64,000 nucleotides of DNA, from positions 31,928,001 to 31,992,000 of the forward strand of contig OU612065.1 in NCBI GenBank assembly GCA_914767715.1, written 5' to 3'. The translations under genes and the position numbers were made by a program. This document shows positions 1-12,648 of this stretch, in pieces. Position 1 is the first letter of the stretch, and each line of letters starts with the position of its first letter. The notes beneath the pieces were generated by a model. The model ran no database searches. It was not told where the DNA came from and was given only the letters and a program-made list of their open reading frames with translations. The stretch comes from Membranipora membranacea (lineage: Eukaryota > Bryozoa > Gymnolaemata > Cheilostomatida > Membraniporidae).

Positions 1-100
1 AATGAGCAATGATGTAATAATTATGTTTCAACCGAACAGTTGATTCTTTTTCAGCCAAACACTCAGATTTAATGACACTGTAATTTTGTTTTTGTTTCAG

Positions 101-1150
101 CTTTCTCCTCCCCTCGACGAGCTAGCATAGGCTCACCATTCATCAGAACACTTGTCACTGTATTCTACAAATATGCTTTATCAGCTTCATATGGAGGAAC
201 TGGCAGCAACTGTAAGCTTGATCAAGTCAATTCTTATTGCATACTAGATATACAAAACGGTCTATCAGCTGTGTTGGTTGTGTTGTGTGATGATTTGATG
301 ATCAATTTGCTGAATAAATTGAGGAAACTTGTAAACCTTGAGAAGCATTTGTCAATCGATTGTTTTTCAAGATATCAGATGATTTTTTATAGATCAGACA
401 GATGGTGGCAATGATCGGAGTACAGAGAACAGAATATCTGCTTTAGAACCAGAACATATAACACAGCGAGAGCTCATGTCGCCTCTATGCCTCAAACTAG
501 ATGTACATTTCGTACAGAGAAACTCTATCTACAACCTAGAGTTGATATTAGGACAGAGAACCACCCTGACTCACTGACAAATCCTGTGTTACCCAATCCA
601 ATAGCTACTCGAATTCACCCGGAATCAGGTAAGTCATTGCTGGGCCTTATTTGGTAATGACTCTAATAAGTTACTGTTGGTTATATTCTCTACGTCATTA
701 GAGGGGTACTTGTTCATCAAGTCCTCGGTGTAGATATGATTGTATTCCAGGCCCTGGTTTTATATGTTTTCAGTCACAATAATAAGTTCCCTTGTGAAGT
801 ACAGGTTTGGTTTATGTGTAATCATTCATTGCCATTTAAGGTATCATATTGTGTTTGCAGAAGAAAAGATGATAAGTTTAATTGAATTTCAGGCTTCAAA
901 TAGCACATTAAACAAGATTATCCCAAAAAGCAAACTCCATCATGGCCAGGGAAAGGAAGATGATCATAACAAACAGGTTTTGGACTTTGACCTTATAATC
1001 CTGGGTGTTCAAAGCTGTAGATATGTTATTGGAAGGTGCCTCACCATTACCACTTTTACTATATTTATTGTTGTAGATGAGAAGCTGAGCATAGAGAGAA
1101 ATGGACAGATAGTTAGACAGGCCACTTTCTATAAGTGGTCAGTAAGATGA
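101..1150 (+). pseudogene. 3' end of a second ROCO-caspase copy (caspase p10 exons), damaged
   Basis: Three exons at 101-211, 393-628 and 1077-1150 match the last three exons of the intact gene (55251-55360, 55574-55808, 56098-56171). They encode the small caspase subunit and the end of the protein, with the same splice sites and the same final residues before the TGA at 1148-1150. The first exon has one extra T near 176-178. The second has an extra T at 442-444 that brings a TAG into frame at 444-446. The rest of the frame stays open and the substitutions look moderate, so this is either a young pseudogene or a real gene with two homopolymer assembly errors. Upstream exons lie outside the window. 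The copy marks the left paralogous block. Confidence 0.8.
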
Positions 1151-1730
1151 AATCTATGATCTTCATACTTCCTCTGACTCCTCTACTACAAACAGATACA
1201 GATACAGATATAGACAGATTTGCTACTTGCTACTAAGAATTACCTGTACTACTTTTTGACTATTTGATTCAATCAAGGATTCCTACTGTAACGGTCATTC
1301 GCAAGTACAGCACTACTAGACTAAGCAGTACACCATAGAGTAAGATGATTATAAGATCTGGTATCAAGGCTCCCGCTGCTGATTCAAAGTTTCTTTCTCT
1401 TGTCAAACTGAGTAGATTTTTAGTACCTCCACTTAGCTAAGAATTCAGGGCTGTAGTATAGGAAAATTGAAGGGGAGGCAAAATTTCAGGGCGAGTCCAA
1501 AACATCGCCAGGAGGGGTGATAGAAGCAATCTTAAGGCATGGTATTAGCAAATGGATATACCAGACAGGCTGATTCTGACATGGATTATTCAATTATAGT
1601 GTTTAAGGCCATTGTATTAGCTTTCCAGGGGGGTCAGTGTCTGTCTCTCTAGAAGTACCGGCCTGAGGATCTCATTGTATGATCCGCCTGGAAGCTTCCC
1701 TCCTAATTCCTTATAGTGTACGAAATTATG

Positions 1731-1790
1731 TACATATATATATATATATATATATAGACATTTATATATAGACATTTATATATACATCAA
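1731..1790. repeat. TA-rich microsatellite
   Basis: A run of TA dinucleotides is followed by near-repeats of the motif TATATAGACATT. Confidence 0.8.
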
Positions 1791-1798
1791 TGGTTTTT

Positions 1799-1877
1799 GC
1801 CGGTGACCAAGTCAATATTGCGGTTATGGCCTTGACCTTGATACCATGGTGCAGAGGTTCAAATCCCACTTGAGCCT
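1799..1877 (+). repeat. tRNA-like (SINE-like) segment
   Basis: A B-box-like GGTTCAAATCC lies about 50 bases downstream of an A-box-like TGACCAAGTCA, the spacing of an internal RNA polymerase III promoter. It sits in sequence absent from the right paralogous block, which suits an inserted tRNA-derived SINE. No clean cloverleaf could be drawn. Confidence 0.4.
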
Positions 1878-2282
1878 TAAATTTTGATCATCAACTTATC
1901 TGTGAAATTATTAATATAACATAAAATGATTTCTGTGACATAGTGTTGGCTTTGCCCACTGATTCCCGATGCCGATTGACCTCCATCACCTTGAAAGTTT
2001 GAGAGACCATATCTCACTCAATATTAGGATCCAAAAGATGCAATTTGTTCACATAATAGAATAGGATATGGATAATAAGATGTGATACAAAATAGTAGCC
2101 AAGTAAGTCTTTAAACTAAACGTCATGTGTGATATTTTGAATTAAAATTCACAACTCAGAATTCGTTACAGCTTTGTTGAAACCAAAGGAGAGGATTTCT
2201 GTGGATGTTTCCAAAAGGATCCTATTCATAGTATAATCTTGCAATAATATGTAAAAACAGCTGATTTTAGTGTGAGTTAAGC

Positions 2283-5200
2283 TCAGTCAGTTTTCTGATT
2301 AGACCTTTGTGATGACGTAGAGTTAACGGCCTCTTCAGCTGCAGAACTGCGGCATCTCAACACCATCTTACGATACCAGTATAAATTCATAGCATGGAGA
2401 GTAGACCCGGCCAGCAGTGTGCCGGGGAGGTGATAGTATGTAAGTGGTGCCTCCTGACTCATATATAGGGTATAATAAGAATAAGGCATCGGGATTATCC
2501 TGGCTATTGTTAATCTGAATAACATTAATGGTCCGTTGTAATAGTAAGCACTTCCCCACTTCATATCACAGTCGTGTAGAATTACCCTGTAAAACAAAGA
2601 TTGATGGTACTGTAACATCGTGTAAACAACTCTGAATGCTTGGATATAGCCAAATTTAAACTAAAAGCACCTCAAATATGAGTTTGCTTCCACTAAAATG
2701 CTAAACAGGCACGTAGTTCTAGGGGAGGCAGGGACGCTCTGCTTGCCCTAGAATGGTCAATAGAGTTGCCTTAAACTGCTTTAATTGAATATTCCATATC
2801 AAAATCAGCTCATTCGGTACTTCGATGCGCTATTCATATCATTAAAACGGTTTGGAGACTGAGGATTAGCCCCAGTCTCCACAGGAGGAGCTTACGATAC
2901 CCTTTGTAACACCCTCATCCATTTTACCTAAGCTACAGCCCTGCTGTATCACTGATTGCACATGAGTAAGCTATTCGATATATTTTTTATCACTGTTTAC
3001 CGTTGATATTGATGTTCAACTCATCAGATAATTGTATATTAGGAAACATGCTTGATTCTGAGCAAACATCTTGTGCTACGCTCATTCATTACCTCAAATT
3101 TACATTTATAGTTGACAGTTCAGCAAACAGCCTTAGCATTGCAAGATATAGTTTCATTTCCTGCAAAATGAATAAAGTAAATATGATTCGCTATAATTTC
3201 ATCTTTGAAGCATTTGCAACTTATTCAAGGCGATGGAACTCAGAATATATCTTGGCCAATAATATGGTCGCAGCTCTGCAACTATATATGCAATGCTTTG
3301 TGATGAATTCATGAAGTATCAAGCAGCACATAAACTTTATTCACCACAGCTCTTGGTCTATAGTTGTACCATGCAAACCCACATATATAATCCTGGATTA
3401 TGGGAACATATCTGACCCTGAACAAGCCCATGGCAATTTACGTATGATTGTTGGAAAAAATTTCTCATCTATGATTCGTCCAAAAGTTCAGTAATGCTAC
3501 AACCGACCCCTTGTAAACATTTTGTCTAAGCTTTTAAAGGTCTTTACTGGGAAGTCAGTCAAAGCATAATGTTAGAGCTGCCAAAATTTTAGCTAGATCC
3601 AACTACTGACACAAAGTTATATACTGATATAATTTTTCCACAAATAGCCATACTGTGTATTTTACCACAAATCCATGTGCAAACCTGATCTACTCATTAT
3701 CATTATGGTCTGGGAGAGGTATACAACCGAGGGTGCTGGGGGCTGGAACAATCAACAATGAAAGCTCCCCCAGTGGGGCTCGAACCCACAACTCCTGCGG
3801 CACTAGTCGCCTGGCAGTGAATAGCAAGCGCGCTTACCGATTGCGCCATCTCACCATCCCCAAAAAAAGAATGGGTCGATGGCGCTAATTAGATAGCCCG
3901 CTATTCACTACTCGGAGTTGTGTTTTTTCATCCCACAGCACATTCCAATCCACCATTGCCACCCTATGAAACACAGCGTACGTGTTAGGGTTATTGGCCT
4001 TACATGGCCCATTGCTGGGACCCCTTGTAGTAGGTTTAGCTGTCTTTCCAGCTTGTCAGCATGTCTTTCCATGCTGTCACATGTCTTTCCATGAGTCAGT
4101 CAGTAGACAAGTACACAGGAGAGGTATACACCCGAGGGTGCTGGGGGCTGGAACAATCAACAATGAAAGCTCCCCCAGTGGGGCTCGAACCCACAACTCC
4201 TGCGGCACTAGTCGCCTGGCAGTGAATAGCAAGCGCGCTTACCGATTGCGCCATCTCACCATCCCCAAAAAAAGAATGGGTCGATGGCGCTAATTAGATA
4301 GCCCGCTATTCACTACTCGGAGTTGTGTTTTTTCATCCCACAGCACATTCCAATCCACCATTGCCACCCTATGAAACACAGCGTACGTGTTAGGGTTATT
4401 GGCCTTACATGGCCCATTGCTGGGACCCCTTGTAGTAGGTTTAGCTGTCTTTCCAGCTTGTCAGCATGTCTTTCCATGCTGTCACATGTCTTTCCATGAG
4501 TCAGTCAGTAGACAAGTACACAGGAGAGGTATACACCCGAGGGTGCTGGGGGCTGGAACAATCAACAATGAAAGCTCCCCCAGTGGGGCTCGAACCCACA
4601 ACTCCTGCGGCACTAGTCGCCTGGCAGTGAATAGCAAGCGCGCTTACCGATTGCGCCATCTCACCATCCCCAAAAAAAGAATGGGTCGATGGCGCTAATT
4701 AGATAGCCCGCTATTCACTACACGGAGTTGTGTTTTTTCATCCCACAGCACATTCCAATCCACCATTGCCACCCTATGAAACACAGCGTACGTGTTAGGG
4801 TTATTGGCCTTACATGGCCCATTGCTGGGACCCCTTGTAGTAGGTTTAGCTGTCTTTCCAGCTTGTCAGCATGTCTTTCCATGCTGTCACATGTCTTTCC
4901 ATGAGTCAGTCAGTAGACAAGTACACAGGAGAGGTATACACCCGAGGGTGCTGGGGGCTGGAACAATCAACAATGAAAGCTCCCCCAGTGGGGCTCGAAC
5001 CCACAACTCCTGCGGCACTAGTCGCCTGGCAGTGAATAGCAAGCGCGCTTACCGATTGCGCCATCTCACCATCCCCAAAAAAAGAATGGGTCGATGGCGC
5101 TAATTAGATAGCCCGCTATTCACTACTCGGAGTTGTGTTTTTTCATCCCACAGCACATTCCAATCCACCATTGCCACCCTATGAAACACAGCGTACGTGT

Positions 5201-6505
5201 TAGGGTTATTGGCCTTACATGGCCCATTGCTGGGACCCCTTGTAGTAGCAAAAAGTAATTAAAATTTTCTAAATGCAGTCACTTTGCTCAAGGAGACAAG
5301 ACAAGTACTAGATGAGTTCAGTTGGTACATGTAGTGTTTATGAGTTCTGCTTACCCAGACAAAGTAAAAAGGCAGGATGGTTGTAATATGATGTACAATA
5401 AAGATTGCTTCTCCTATCTTCTTATAATGGTAAATGAGCACAATCGTATCTGAAAAACAAATCATCGTATTTATTTTTACGATAAGATAGTACAACTACC
5501 AGCTACCAGACACAACTACCATCAACCAGAAGTTCACCAGTTTACATTGTTTGTCAAACTCACTCTTATTAACATTCAATCTCCATTATCGAAGATACTC
5601 TAGCTAACTGTTTGAGGTTTAGGTTTAGGTAAGCCAATGTGTTAGCCCCGAATGGTCGCGTAGGGTCTTCCCCCCCCCCTCACAGACCAATCAATCGGAA
5701 TATATTGGCTAGGCTTTGACAAGGCTTTGGCTCCTTTGTTTGACCATATAATCAGTCCTTACTGATATCTTTATTCCCCATACTGCTGATGTTCCTGTCA
5801 ATAATGAGACTCAGACTTTGGTTGACAGAATTCAATAGAAATAAAGTAACTTCTTAGTAGCCTGTAAGTCTCTTAGTCGAAAAAACTTCATAGAGGTTAA
5901 TTTCTTTATTTTTTTCAGCTCACATTTATGTAAAGTAATGATCTTACCTGCAATCATATATCCACAAGCTATCGTACATACAATCAGACTATCATGGCTG
6001 ACCTCTCTTAAAACGTGAGAGAAACACATTTGAAATTTAAAGATTATATTATGATGCTACAAAAAAGACCAGGGGCAAAAAACAAGAGCTAACAGTTATT
6101 TTGCCAAATAATTTGGTACAAAAATAGTTAAAAACATCTAAAAATTGAAAGTTTGCGCAAAACGTGCAAAAAAAATCCTTATCTAAATTGAAGAATGCTA
6201 ACTACAAAGAAAAACAAGTAGTGTACTACTCAATTTGAGAATTTTAGATCAATGTTCAGAAAAGATTGACCTGCTATTGCGAAATTAAATCCTTGATTTG
6301 TGTCTGTATGGCCAACTAAAAGAGTTTATTGGAATTTGCTTGGCAATTATAGGCTGCTGCAATTGGTGAACAGCAAGCTGTGGAAACAGTCATCAGTTAT
6401 CATTAATACAAACCTCAGGAAGTCTGCATTCAACTTCTCATCGTAAACAAACAGATAGAAAGAGAGAAAGCTGATAATTATTGCATGGACGGAGGAGACA
6501 ATAAT
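2283..6505 (-). CDS. TLC-domain protein, TLCD4/TMEM56-like (partial gene model)
   Basis: Exons in transcript order are 6505-6414, 5997-5948, 5449-5355 and 2586-2283. The first three join in phase and read like the core of a TRAM-LAG1-CLN8 (TLC) domain: a hydrophobic helix, then an Asp at a splice junction, then the paired histidines in FIVHH, followed by a membrane segment. The last exon has two further hydrophobic helices and the NLYWYRKMV ending typical of TLCD4-like proteins, multi-pass membrane proteins of uncertain function linked to lipid metabolism. The 5449-5355 and 2586-2283 exons do not join in phase, so one exon of the Glu-Leu-Ser/Thr-Pro region is missing from the model. The N-terminal exon was not found either. 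The intron before the last exon holds a 405-bp tandem array. The C-terminal tail differs from the right-hand copy. Confidence 0.65.
3714..5247. repeat. Tandem array, 405-bp unit, about 3.8 copies
   Basis: Units start at 3714, 4119, 4524 and 4929 and are almost identical; one visible difference is CTACTCGG versus CTACACGG. The first unit is preceded and the last followed by unrelated sequence. Each unit carries a tRNA-like block on the minus strand and short TGTCTTTCCA repeats. A 103-codon open frame recurs only because the unit length is a multiple of three. The array lies in an intron of the TLC-domain gene. Confidence 0.95.
3764..3855 (-). repeat. tRNA-derived segment inside the 405-bp unit (four copies)
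   Basis: On the minus strand the unit contains an A box (within 3848-3830, GGCGCAATCGGTAAGCGC) and a perfect B box GGTTCGAGCCC (3786-3776), with a perfectly paired T arm GTGGG/CCCAC. Copies recur at +405, +810 and +1215. The long spacing resembles a class II (Leu/Ser-type) tRNA, but the 5' and 3' ends do not pair as an acceptor stem, so this looks like a tRNA-derived SINE head rather than a functional tRNA. Confidence 0.6.
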
Positions 6506-7632
6506 CTGAAAAATAAATTGAGCTTTTAAAATAATCTAATCAGTTACCAGTGGGCAAGATCTAGTGGTAGCTAGGTTGCTACAACATATCCTGACATGTG
6601 ATACCATACCATAGTGCTAGAAATAAAGCTGTGTTTCCAATAAGCGCATAATAATAGAAGCTCTAGTCTCTGACCTCGTTATCATCTCCCCCAAACACCA
6701 TTGTGATTGTCGTGACCTGAATTATAAAGTCAATTTACTATGAGGTAACGTCTTGAGCCAGTCATGCTACCAACAAAATGATCGTGTGCCGAGGCCATGT
6801 AACTCAGCCATTTCATTAGTGATTAAACCAATTTTTCTGTAGGATAGTCCTTTGACATAGTCTATACCTGCAGCACAGCAATAATGGAGCTGCCTTCCAT
6901 CAAGAAAGGCAACTCCGTGCCCCAGAGTTCTATTGAGACCTAAATATGTCTTCTTGGTTTGTATTGTTTTCCCATTTTAAGGACTCAGTCTAGGTGAATC
7001 ATTTCAGGTCCTTTGCTGCAGAGACAAACATATGCCACAACACTTCACACATGCGCTGAGAGGATTAAATGTGGTACTACATCATAAGAGAAAGTCTACT
7101 TATGCTTTCGAAGGTCAGATTGGAGATCTTCATAGACTCCCTAAGGGGAACTAAAATGTCTCTCTGATTTGGCATCTTGACTAACAGCCTTTTCATTATG
7201 GGGCCAATTTTGTCAAAACATTTCTTCGCCCATGCTAATCATTCATGTAATAAGTAACCCTGTAGAATGAGTTTGTAATGTTTACTTTCTTCACAATGCA
7301 ATACACAAAAGCCCCTGACTAGCAAGATCAAAGGAAGCCATATCACTGAAACCAGGCTAAAATTGGTCACCAAATGAGAGGGTTAAACCATAGATTGTCA
7401 CTCGCTCCATTCTCCCTGCTCGCTCTTTGACAGTATTTGATGTTATTGAGAGGACTCAGGCGCTTTGTGGGATTGTCTCCTACCAAACATACTAGGTTAA
7501 TCTTAGAGTAAAATCCAAAATCTGGTATCCGCAACATGGAGGCTTGTTACTGGGTGCAATCAAGGAGTTAACTCAAACTCCTAGATGCAATGCACTATAT
7601 TTGTATTGATGTGATATCTGATTTGCAGTCCA

Positions 7633-7695
7633 ACAGAGAGGGTGGGATGGTGGGTGGGATTCATGCCACCCTCCATCCCACCCTCCCTGAGTCCA
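7633..7695. repeat. 63-bp GC-rich hairpin insertion
   Basis: Compared with the right block (around 58143) this copy has 63 extra bases forming an imperfect inverted repeat of GGGTGGGATGG-type arms. It is flanked by the direct repeat AGTCCA at 7627-7632 and 7690-7695, where the right block has a single copy. Confidence 0.6.
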
Positions 7696-8653
7696 CAGCC
7701 AGGGAAAAAATGCTGCATTAGAAGTTGCATTCTCATTGGTGTAAAGGGGACAACTCATTATTATCAAATAAAATGAGTATTTTTGACCAATCAGGTGTGG
7801 TCTAACATAATTTTATTCTTCACAGTTTTAATGTCAGAGGAAGGTCATTACAGTCATGCGTAATTCTTAGTGAAAAATCCGTATCATAAACCTACTACTA
7901 ACTAGCTTGTCTAATGGTGAGAGGTGAATTGCAGGAATAATTTTCATTGTGAGTCAGATAAGTCCGGGCAGGAATAAATATATTGAGATACTTTTACACA
8001 CAACTTGTAGTAATTAAAATATTATTACACTCAACTAAGGCTTTCTGCATTGATAGCTACTGAGTCATCATAATTACTGTATGCTATTCTCAACTGTATT
8101 TATTCCAGTCATTATCTCCTCCAGCCAGCACAATAGCACACTATTTAAGTTGTAACTTGGAAAAGGTGGGGTCAAAACATTGGCATAGCTCTGGGAACTG
8201 GCGCGTTCTGGGCTGTCGCTGACACATAGTAGTCGGAAAACCCTTGCTGGCATTCTGGGATGCCATCGGCTTAGCCGGGAAAACCCATGGCTGGTGGTAT
8301 TCCACTACATATATCGAGCACACATACAGATGGTCAACTGGCCATTACAACTAACTAGCTCACTTATCTGACCTAACAAGGTTACACACTTATCATACAC
8401 CATTGGTATCCAATCCATTCATACTCTCACCTGGACATACTGACAGACCCACTCGACAATTATCTCTCTGGTAATTATTATTTACATCTAAACCTTCTTG
8501 CATACTGATATAAATCTTAGCTGGGCTAAGTTGAACCACCTTGCGATTAGCATCCAACCACGTATCACATATATGCTCAGAAATTTGGCATTCTTTTAAA
8601 AATTTACTGATAACAAATCTATGCTCCAACAGCCACTGAATTTAATATCATCC

Positions 8654-8897
8654 AGGGGGGTCTTTCAATTAGAAAGAGTGATGCTTTACTAAAGCATGTT
8701 ATCACTATCACATCGCTCAAAATTATCACTCACTATGTGTATCAATTAGAGAAAATCGCTCCCAAATTGCTCACTCAGAATGTATATAGAGTACATCAAG
8801 TGACTGAGCCATCTGAAAGCGATACCCCTAGCAGGTATCACTCACTGAGTGAGCGATAAGATTGCGATTTTGGCTGTTTCTAATCGAAAGACCCCCC
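8654..8897. mobile_element. MITE-like element with AGGGGGGTCTTTC ends
   Basis: The ends form a terminal inverted repeat: AGGGGGGTCTTTC at the left, its complement GAAAGACCCCCC at the right, extending over AATTAGAAA/TTTCTAATC. The right paralogue (near 58635) lacks exactly this segment, so the insertion postdates the block duplication or was lost there. No target-site duplication is evident. The interior is also palindrome-rich (repeated TATCACTCACT and GAGTGAGCG motifs). No coding capacity. Confidence 0.75.
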
Positions 8898-8910
8898 TGA
8901 CTCACTGAAA

Positions 8911-8943
8911 GCAAGGAGTAATAGCTCCCCTGTTACTCCTTGC
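8911..8943. repeat. Small hairpin absent from paralogue
   Basis: Arms GCAAGGAGTAA and TTACTCCTTGC pair perfectly around an 11-base loop. The right block reads straight across this site. Confidence 0.6.
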
Positions 8944-9403
8944 AGAGAGTGAGGCTGCTATTTACAAATCAAGCAATGTACATGGAATGGAATTGTTCAA
9001 TCGGAACAGTTGATGAACTCTCTTTCCTTTGTTAAAGGCCCAAAAACACTTTGATGTAGATCACCTGTCATGTTATATATGTATAATATATATGAGAATA
9101 GAATTGCTACTATCAAGTTCATATCCATTAATTGCGTTGTACACCCTGGGTCTCCACCAGGGCTCTCAGCCTGAGAGGAGTCAAAACCTGAGTTCCGCCG
9201 TTACCATGTCGCGCAGTGGCATTTCAAAAGCATGAAACGCCCTGTGCATGAACAGCTAAGGTTTCCATAGGGGTTTGTAAGCCTCCCCGATGAATTATAG
9301 GCCTACTCACCTTTCAATGCCTAAGCTTACTAATTTTGCTCACCTAAGCTTACTAATTCAAAGCTCGCTCACGGTTTTTGCTGATTACAGTTATTGTAGC
9401 GTT

Positions 9404-10559
9404 ATGCTGGGACGACTTATTGTGAATATAGCAAACCAATTAGATAAAACTTTGAGACAAAAAGGAGCAATGAGTGAAGTCATACATTCAGATAAAGCTG
9501 CGAATGAGACCGTCAAATCAGCTGCTAAACGTATCGCTGCAGAGTCCGAAGATGTCGTCTCTCTGAACAAATGTATCAAACTTGATGATGAGGTAGGTTA
9601 TGGGGTGTTTGATGATCAAACTATGAATATATCTGGCCATTCAACATAGTTGTATCAATGATTCCTTTTGTTGCTAGCGTCCTAGCTCATTAGACTATCA
9701 CATGACTATCATACTTGTCCATGCGTGATGCACTTACCATTATTCTGTCTTGACAAAAAGTTGAAAAATATAAAAAAAGTCACATGCAATATATACTGTG
9801 TCTCTTGCAGACCACTCTATCTACCCCAGTAGAGAGGAAGCCTAAACTGAAGAGGAAGAAGATAGCTTTACTCACATTATACAGTGGCAAAAGGTTATCA
9901 CGGTGTTCAGATTCAGTGAGTTTCTCAAATTTGCTGCTGTATGTATGATGTACGCAACTTGCAAGGCTTGATATTAGATGATAGCGATACTACAGACATA
10001 AACATTGATATTTATGGTCAAATCATTAGTGCAGTGTTCGAGATCAAGGCAACTTCTGTATGGGTATTTAGGGTCAGTACTCAGTTTTCTCCTGTATTGG
10101 ATATCTAGCGCCTTCGTACATCCTCTGATAATTTAGATAATAACACGAGATATATCTGTGAGTGCTTTTGATAGTTTTCATCTTGCTTTATTTATGATTA
10201 TATAACTGTGCAATTTCTACTACAAAACCTCTCATCTCCTCATGGTGAGGGAGCAATTTATATCTACTCCCCCCCCCCCCCCCACAAATATCAAGGCCAC
10301 ATGCTTAGTTTAACAGATCACACACTATGTCTATCTAATTCAGATTGGGTTCTTGACTTTTTTCTCTCTCAATACAAGACATCTGTATATAGTATGGCCC
10401 TTGCTGTTGATTTGCATATTATGATTTTGATTGTGATATGTATGTTAATATCTCATGTGTTGCAGAATCACCGGACACAAGACGATAGAATCGGAGCTGG
10501 TTGATGCTTTACACACCAGTAACCTAATTGACCAGAGTTGTGCGGACGATATGAGTAAG
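9404..10559 (+). pseudogene. PUS1: PUS1-like pseudouridine synthase, 5' three exons, copy 1
   Basis: Exon 1 (9404-9592) starts MLGRLIVNIANQL, a basic-hydrophobic beginning that could be a mitochondrial presequence. Exon 2 (9811-9915) encodes a Lys/Arg stretch and then YSGKGYHG, the signature start of the TruA/PUS1 fold. Exon 3 (10466-10559) encodes the helix with HKTIESELVDAL. PUS1 converts uridine to pseudouridine in tRNAs in nucleus and mitochondria. The catalytic Asp (ARTDKG-type motif) belongs to the next exon, which is absent. Exon 2 has one extra A in the run before GGTTATC, shifting the frame; exons 1 and 3 are intact. This is the least damaged copy. Confidence 0.75.
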
Positions 10560-12648
10560 GTATATATGTAAAAAAGCTGCTCATGTAGTCTGACATACCC
10601 TAATAATGGAACTTGGTCCGTGTATAACCAGGAGATTAGGTCATATCATTAATATTATAACCCTGGGAAAAGTGAAATCGACGGGTTACTCTTCAACATA
10701 CCCTTATGTTTTGTGTTATTGTCTAAGAGATTAGTGATCCGATACTATTTGTAGTGTCCTGCGATGGGGAACCCACAACTAAGTGCTTCTCTTTAGCTGT
10801 ATCTAATGTCCTGTCCAGGTTTATTGATAAGTGTATGGTGAAACATGACAAAACTCTTGCCCTGGGAATATTGACTCCCGTAATGCCTATCAGGAGTTGC
10901 CTCCTCGGTTCAAATGAAGGAACAACTCCCAGTCATTTGCCAAGATCTATTATTAAATTGGCTACATGTACGATCTTAGTTTTAACTATATTGTGTTGTG
11001 AACACTGTATCAGGTGCCCAGCTACAAATTATGATTAACTTAGCTGTCAGCGCTTTTCTAAAATACTTTGTTATATTATCTATCAGTCCTTTTTTTCAAA
11101 CTCATTAATTGAGGGGGGGGGGGTAGTTGACCCAAGTGCCGCATGGACTTGAGAACCTAAACTGCTGTATAGGCATACACTTAATATAAACCTAGACAAG
11201 ACACTTATACAACTGAAGTGAGGCATTTAATTGTAAGGTGTAGTAGCATTGTTGTTATCATTGCCTTGCAGCTCATAAACCAGGTTTTTTCTTGATAACT
11301 TCCATCATCAATTTTGAGCAGATTTTGAATTTGAAATTTGCTTTGCTTTGTTATTTTTTCTTCAAGAAATTGTTTCCCTAGGATTGTATCAAACTGTTCA
11401 CTACAAGCCGTTAAGTCTATTGTAATTTTCAAACTTAAAATCCAATCAAAATCGAGTTATCAACAAAAACCTGGTGTATTAGCTGCAAGGCAATGATAAC
11501 ACCAATGCTACCTCACCTTCCAATGCTGTTATGTCCTCCACAACCAAATTCCTCCCGTCAAGGCTAATGCTCCATATAGTGGCCTGTCTAGTTTTATTAT
11601 TATGTTTATGTGTATAGCTTGTTTTTTGGTATATGCAGACCGGTGCTCAAATAAAGAAGGTAAGAAAAGCTCAGTAGGTTAAACAAGAGGAGACGATTAT
11701 CCGCAATCAGAACCGGATGAATAGAGAGTGCTGAGAACGTCATATTGAAGATGGCGCGGAACTACTCACTTTGGAAAGGTAGATGACAATCCTTAATTCT
11801 TAGGAATACTTTACATAATACTTCACCATAACTGATGTTACCGTACTTGCCAACAATATTACAGCATGTCTCTATTTCCTTGCTCAATAATTAATACACT
11901 ACACTACAATGTTTTCTGGATATTTTTGCACATTTGGTCATTTTATATGGCATGTACAATCAAATAATGAGTTGAGACGTAGCAAACTTGTTCATTGATG
12001 AAAGTTTCAGTCAATCACACTATTTTTCGGATATCAACTGTTAACCTGCTGATTGTCAACTTTTGGACTATTGAGTAAAAAATTTCCCTCTGTCACGCAA
12101 AGCTCACTTGTCTTATAAATCCTACTAGGATGATGGATTTGACTAAACCTATAGTGGTGAACGAAGCTACGCCTAAGAAGTATGCATCCCGGCCGACTGG
12201 CAGAAAACGCCCCACCATAAAGAGATGTTTGTGCTGCATTACAATGACATTTCGTGGATTTGAGGTAAATGAACAACAGCTCGCCCTAACGCTTGAACTT
12301 ATTGTGAAGAACTGTTGCTCCAAATCCCATCGCTCAGTTGTATAAATTAACCACACTGCATATAGATATGAAATAGGGGTAACTAACTGACTTATGGACA
12401 ACTGCTTCAATGACTTGTCTTCCATGGTTAGATTGATTAGGCTGATTAACTATGTTCTTATCTCATAAACAAACTGGTTTTTTCCCTACTACTGTTAATT
12501 TAAACAATTGTTCATACACTACTGTATCTCAATAAAGGAGCCAAAGCGCTCCGAGTGAGATTAATTAGGTGAGAGATAATGCTCACCGGTAAGCGTATTA
12601 ACTCAAAGCTCGCTCACGGTTTTTGCTGATTACAGTTATTGTAGCGTT

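Larger units (their letters stand above)
1151..2282. other. Spacer shared with the right block, no gene seen
   Basis: Parts align with 56172-57276: the sequence just after the stop codon, about 1230-1360, and from about 2130 onward. About 735 bases (near 1395-2130) have no counterpart in the right block and include an AT microsatellite and a tRNA-like segment, so this part is probably inserted repeat material. No convincing exon was found. Confidence 0.5.
6506..9329. other. Spacer partly duplicated in the right block, no firm gene
   Basis: From about 7490 to 8960 this aligns in pieces with 57990-58740. Open frames here are short and lack splice or family support. The stretch carries three small inverted-repeat insertions (annotated separately) that are absent from the right block. 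Upstream exons of the TLC-domain gene should lie here or beyond but were not recognised. Confidence 0.5.

Noticed and set aside
3190-3300. Missing TLC exon on the minus strand near 3190-3300
   Set aside because: A short frame has a loose resemblance to the Ala-Glu-Leu region, but splice sites and phase do not fit.
3982-5103. Three identical 103-codon frames as a small gene family
   Set aside because: They are one 405-bp repeat unit read three times. The unit length is divisible by three, and the frame crosses an antisense tRNA-like block.
10754-11038. This frame as PUS1 exon 4
   Set aside because: It lacks the catalytic ARTDKG-type motif and its acceptor does not match the exon 3 phase.
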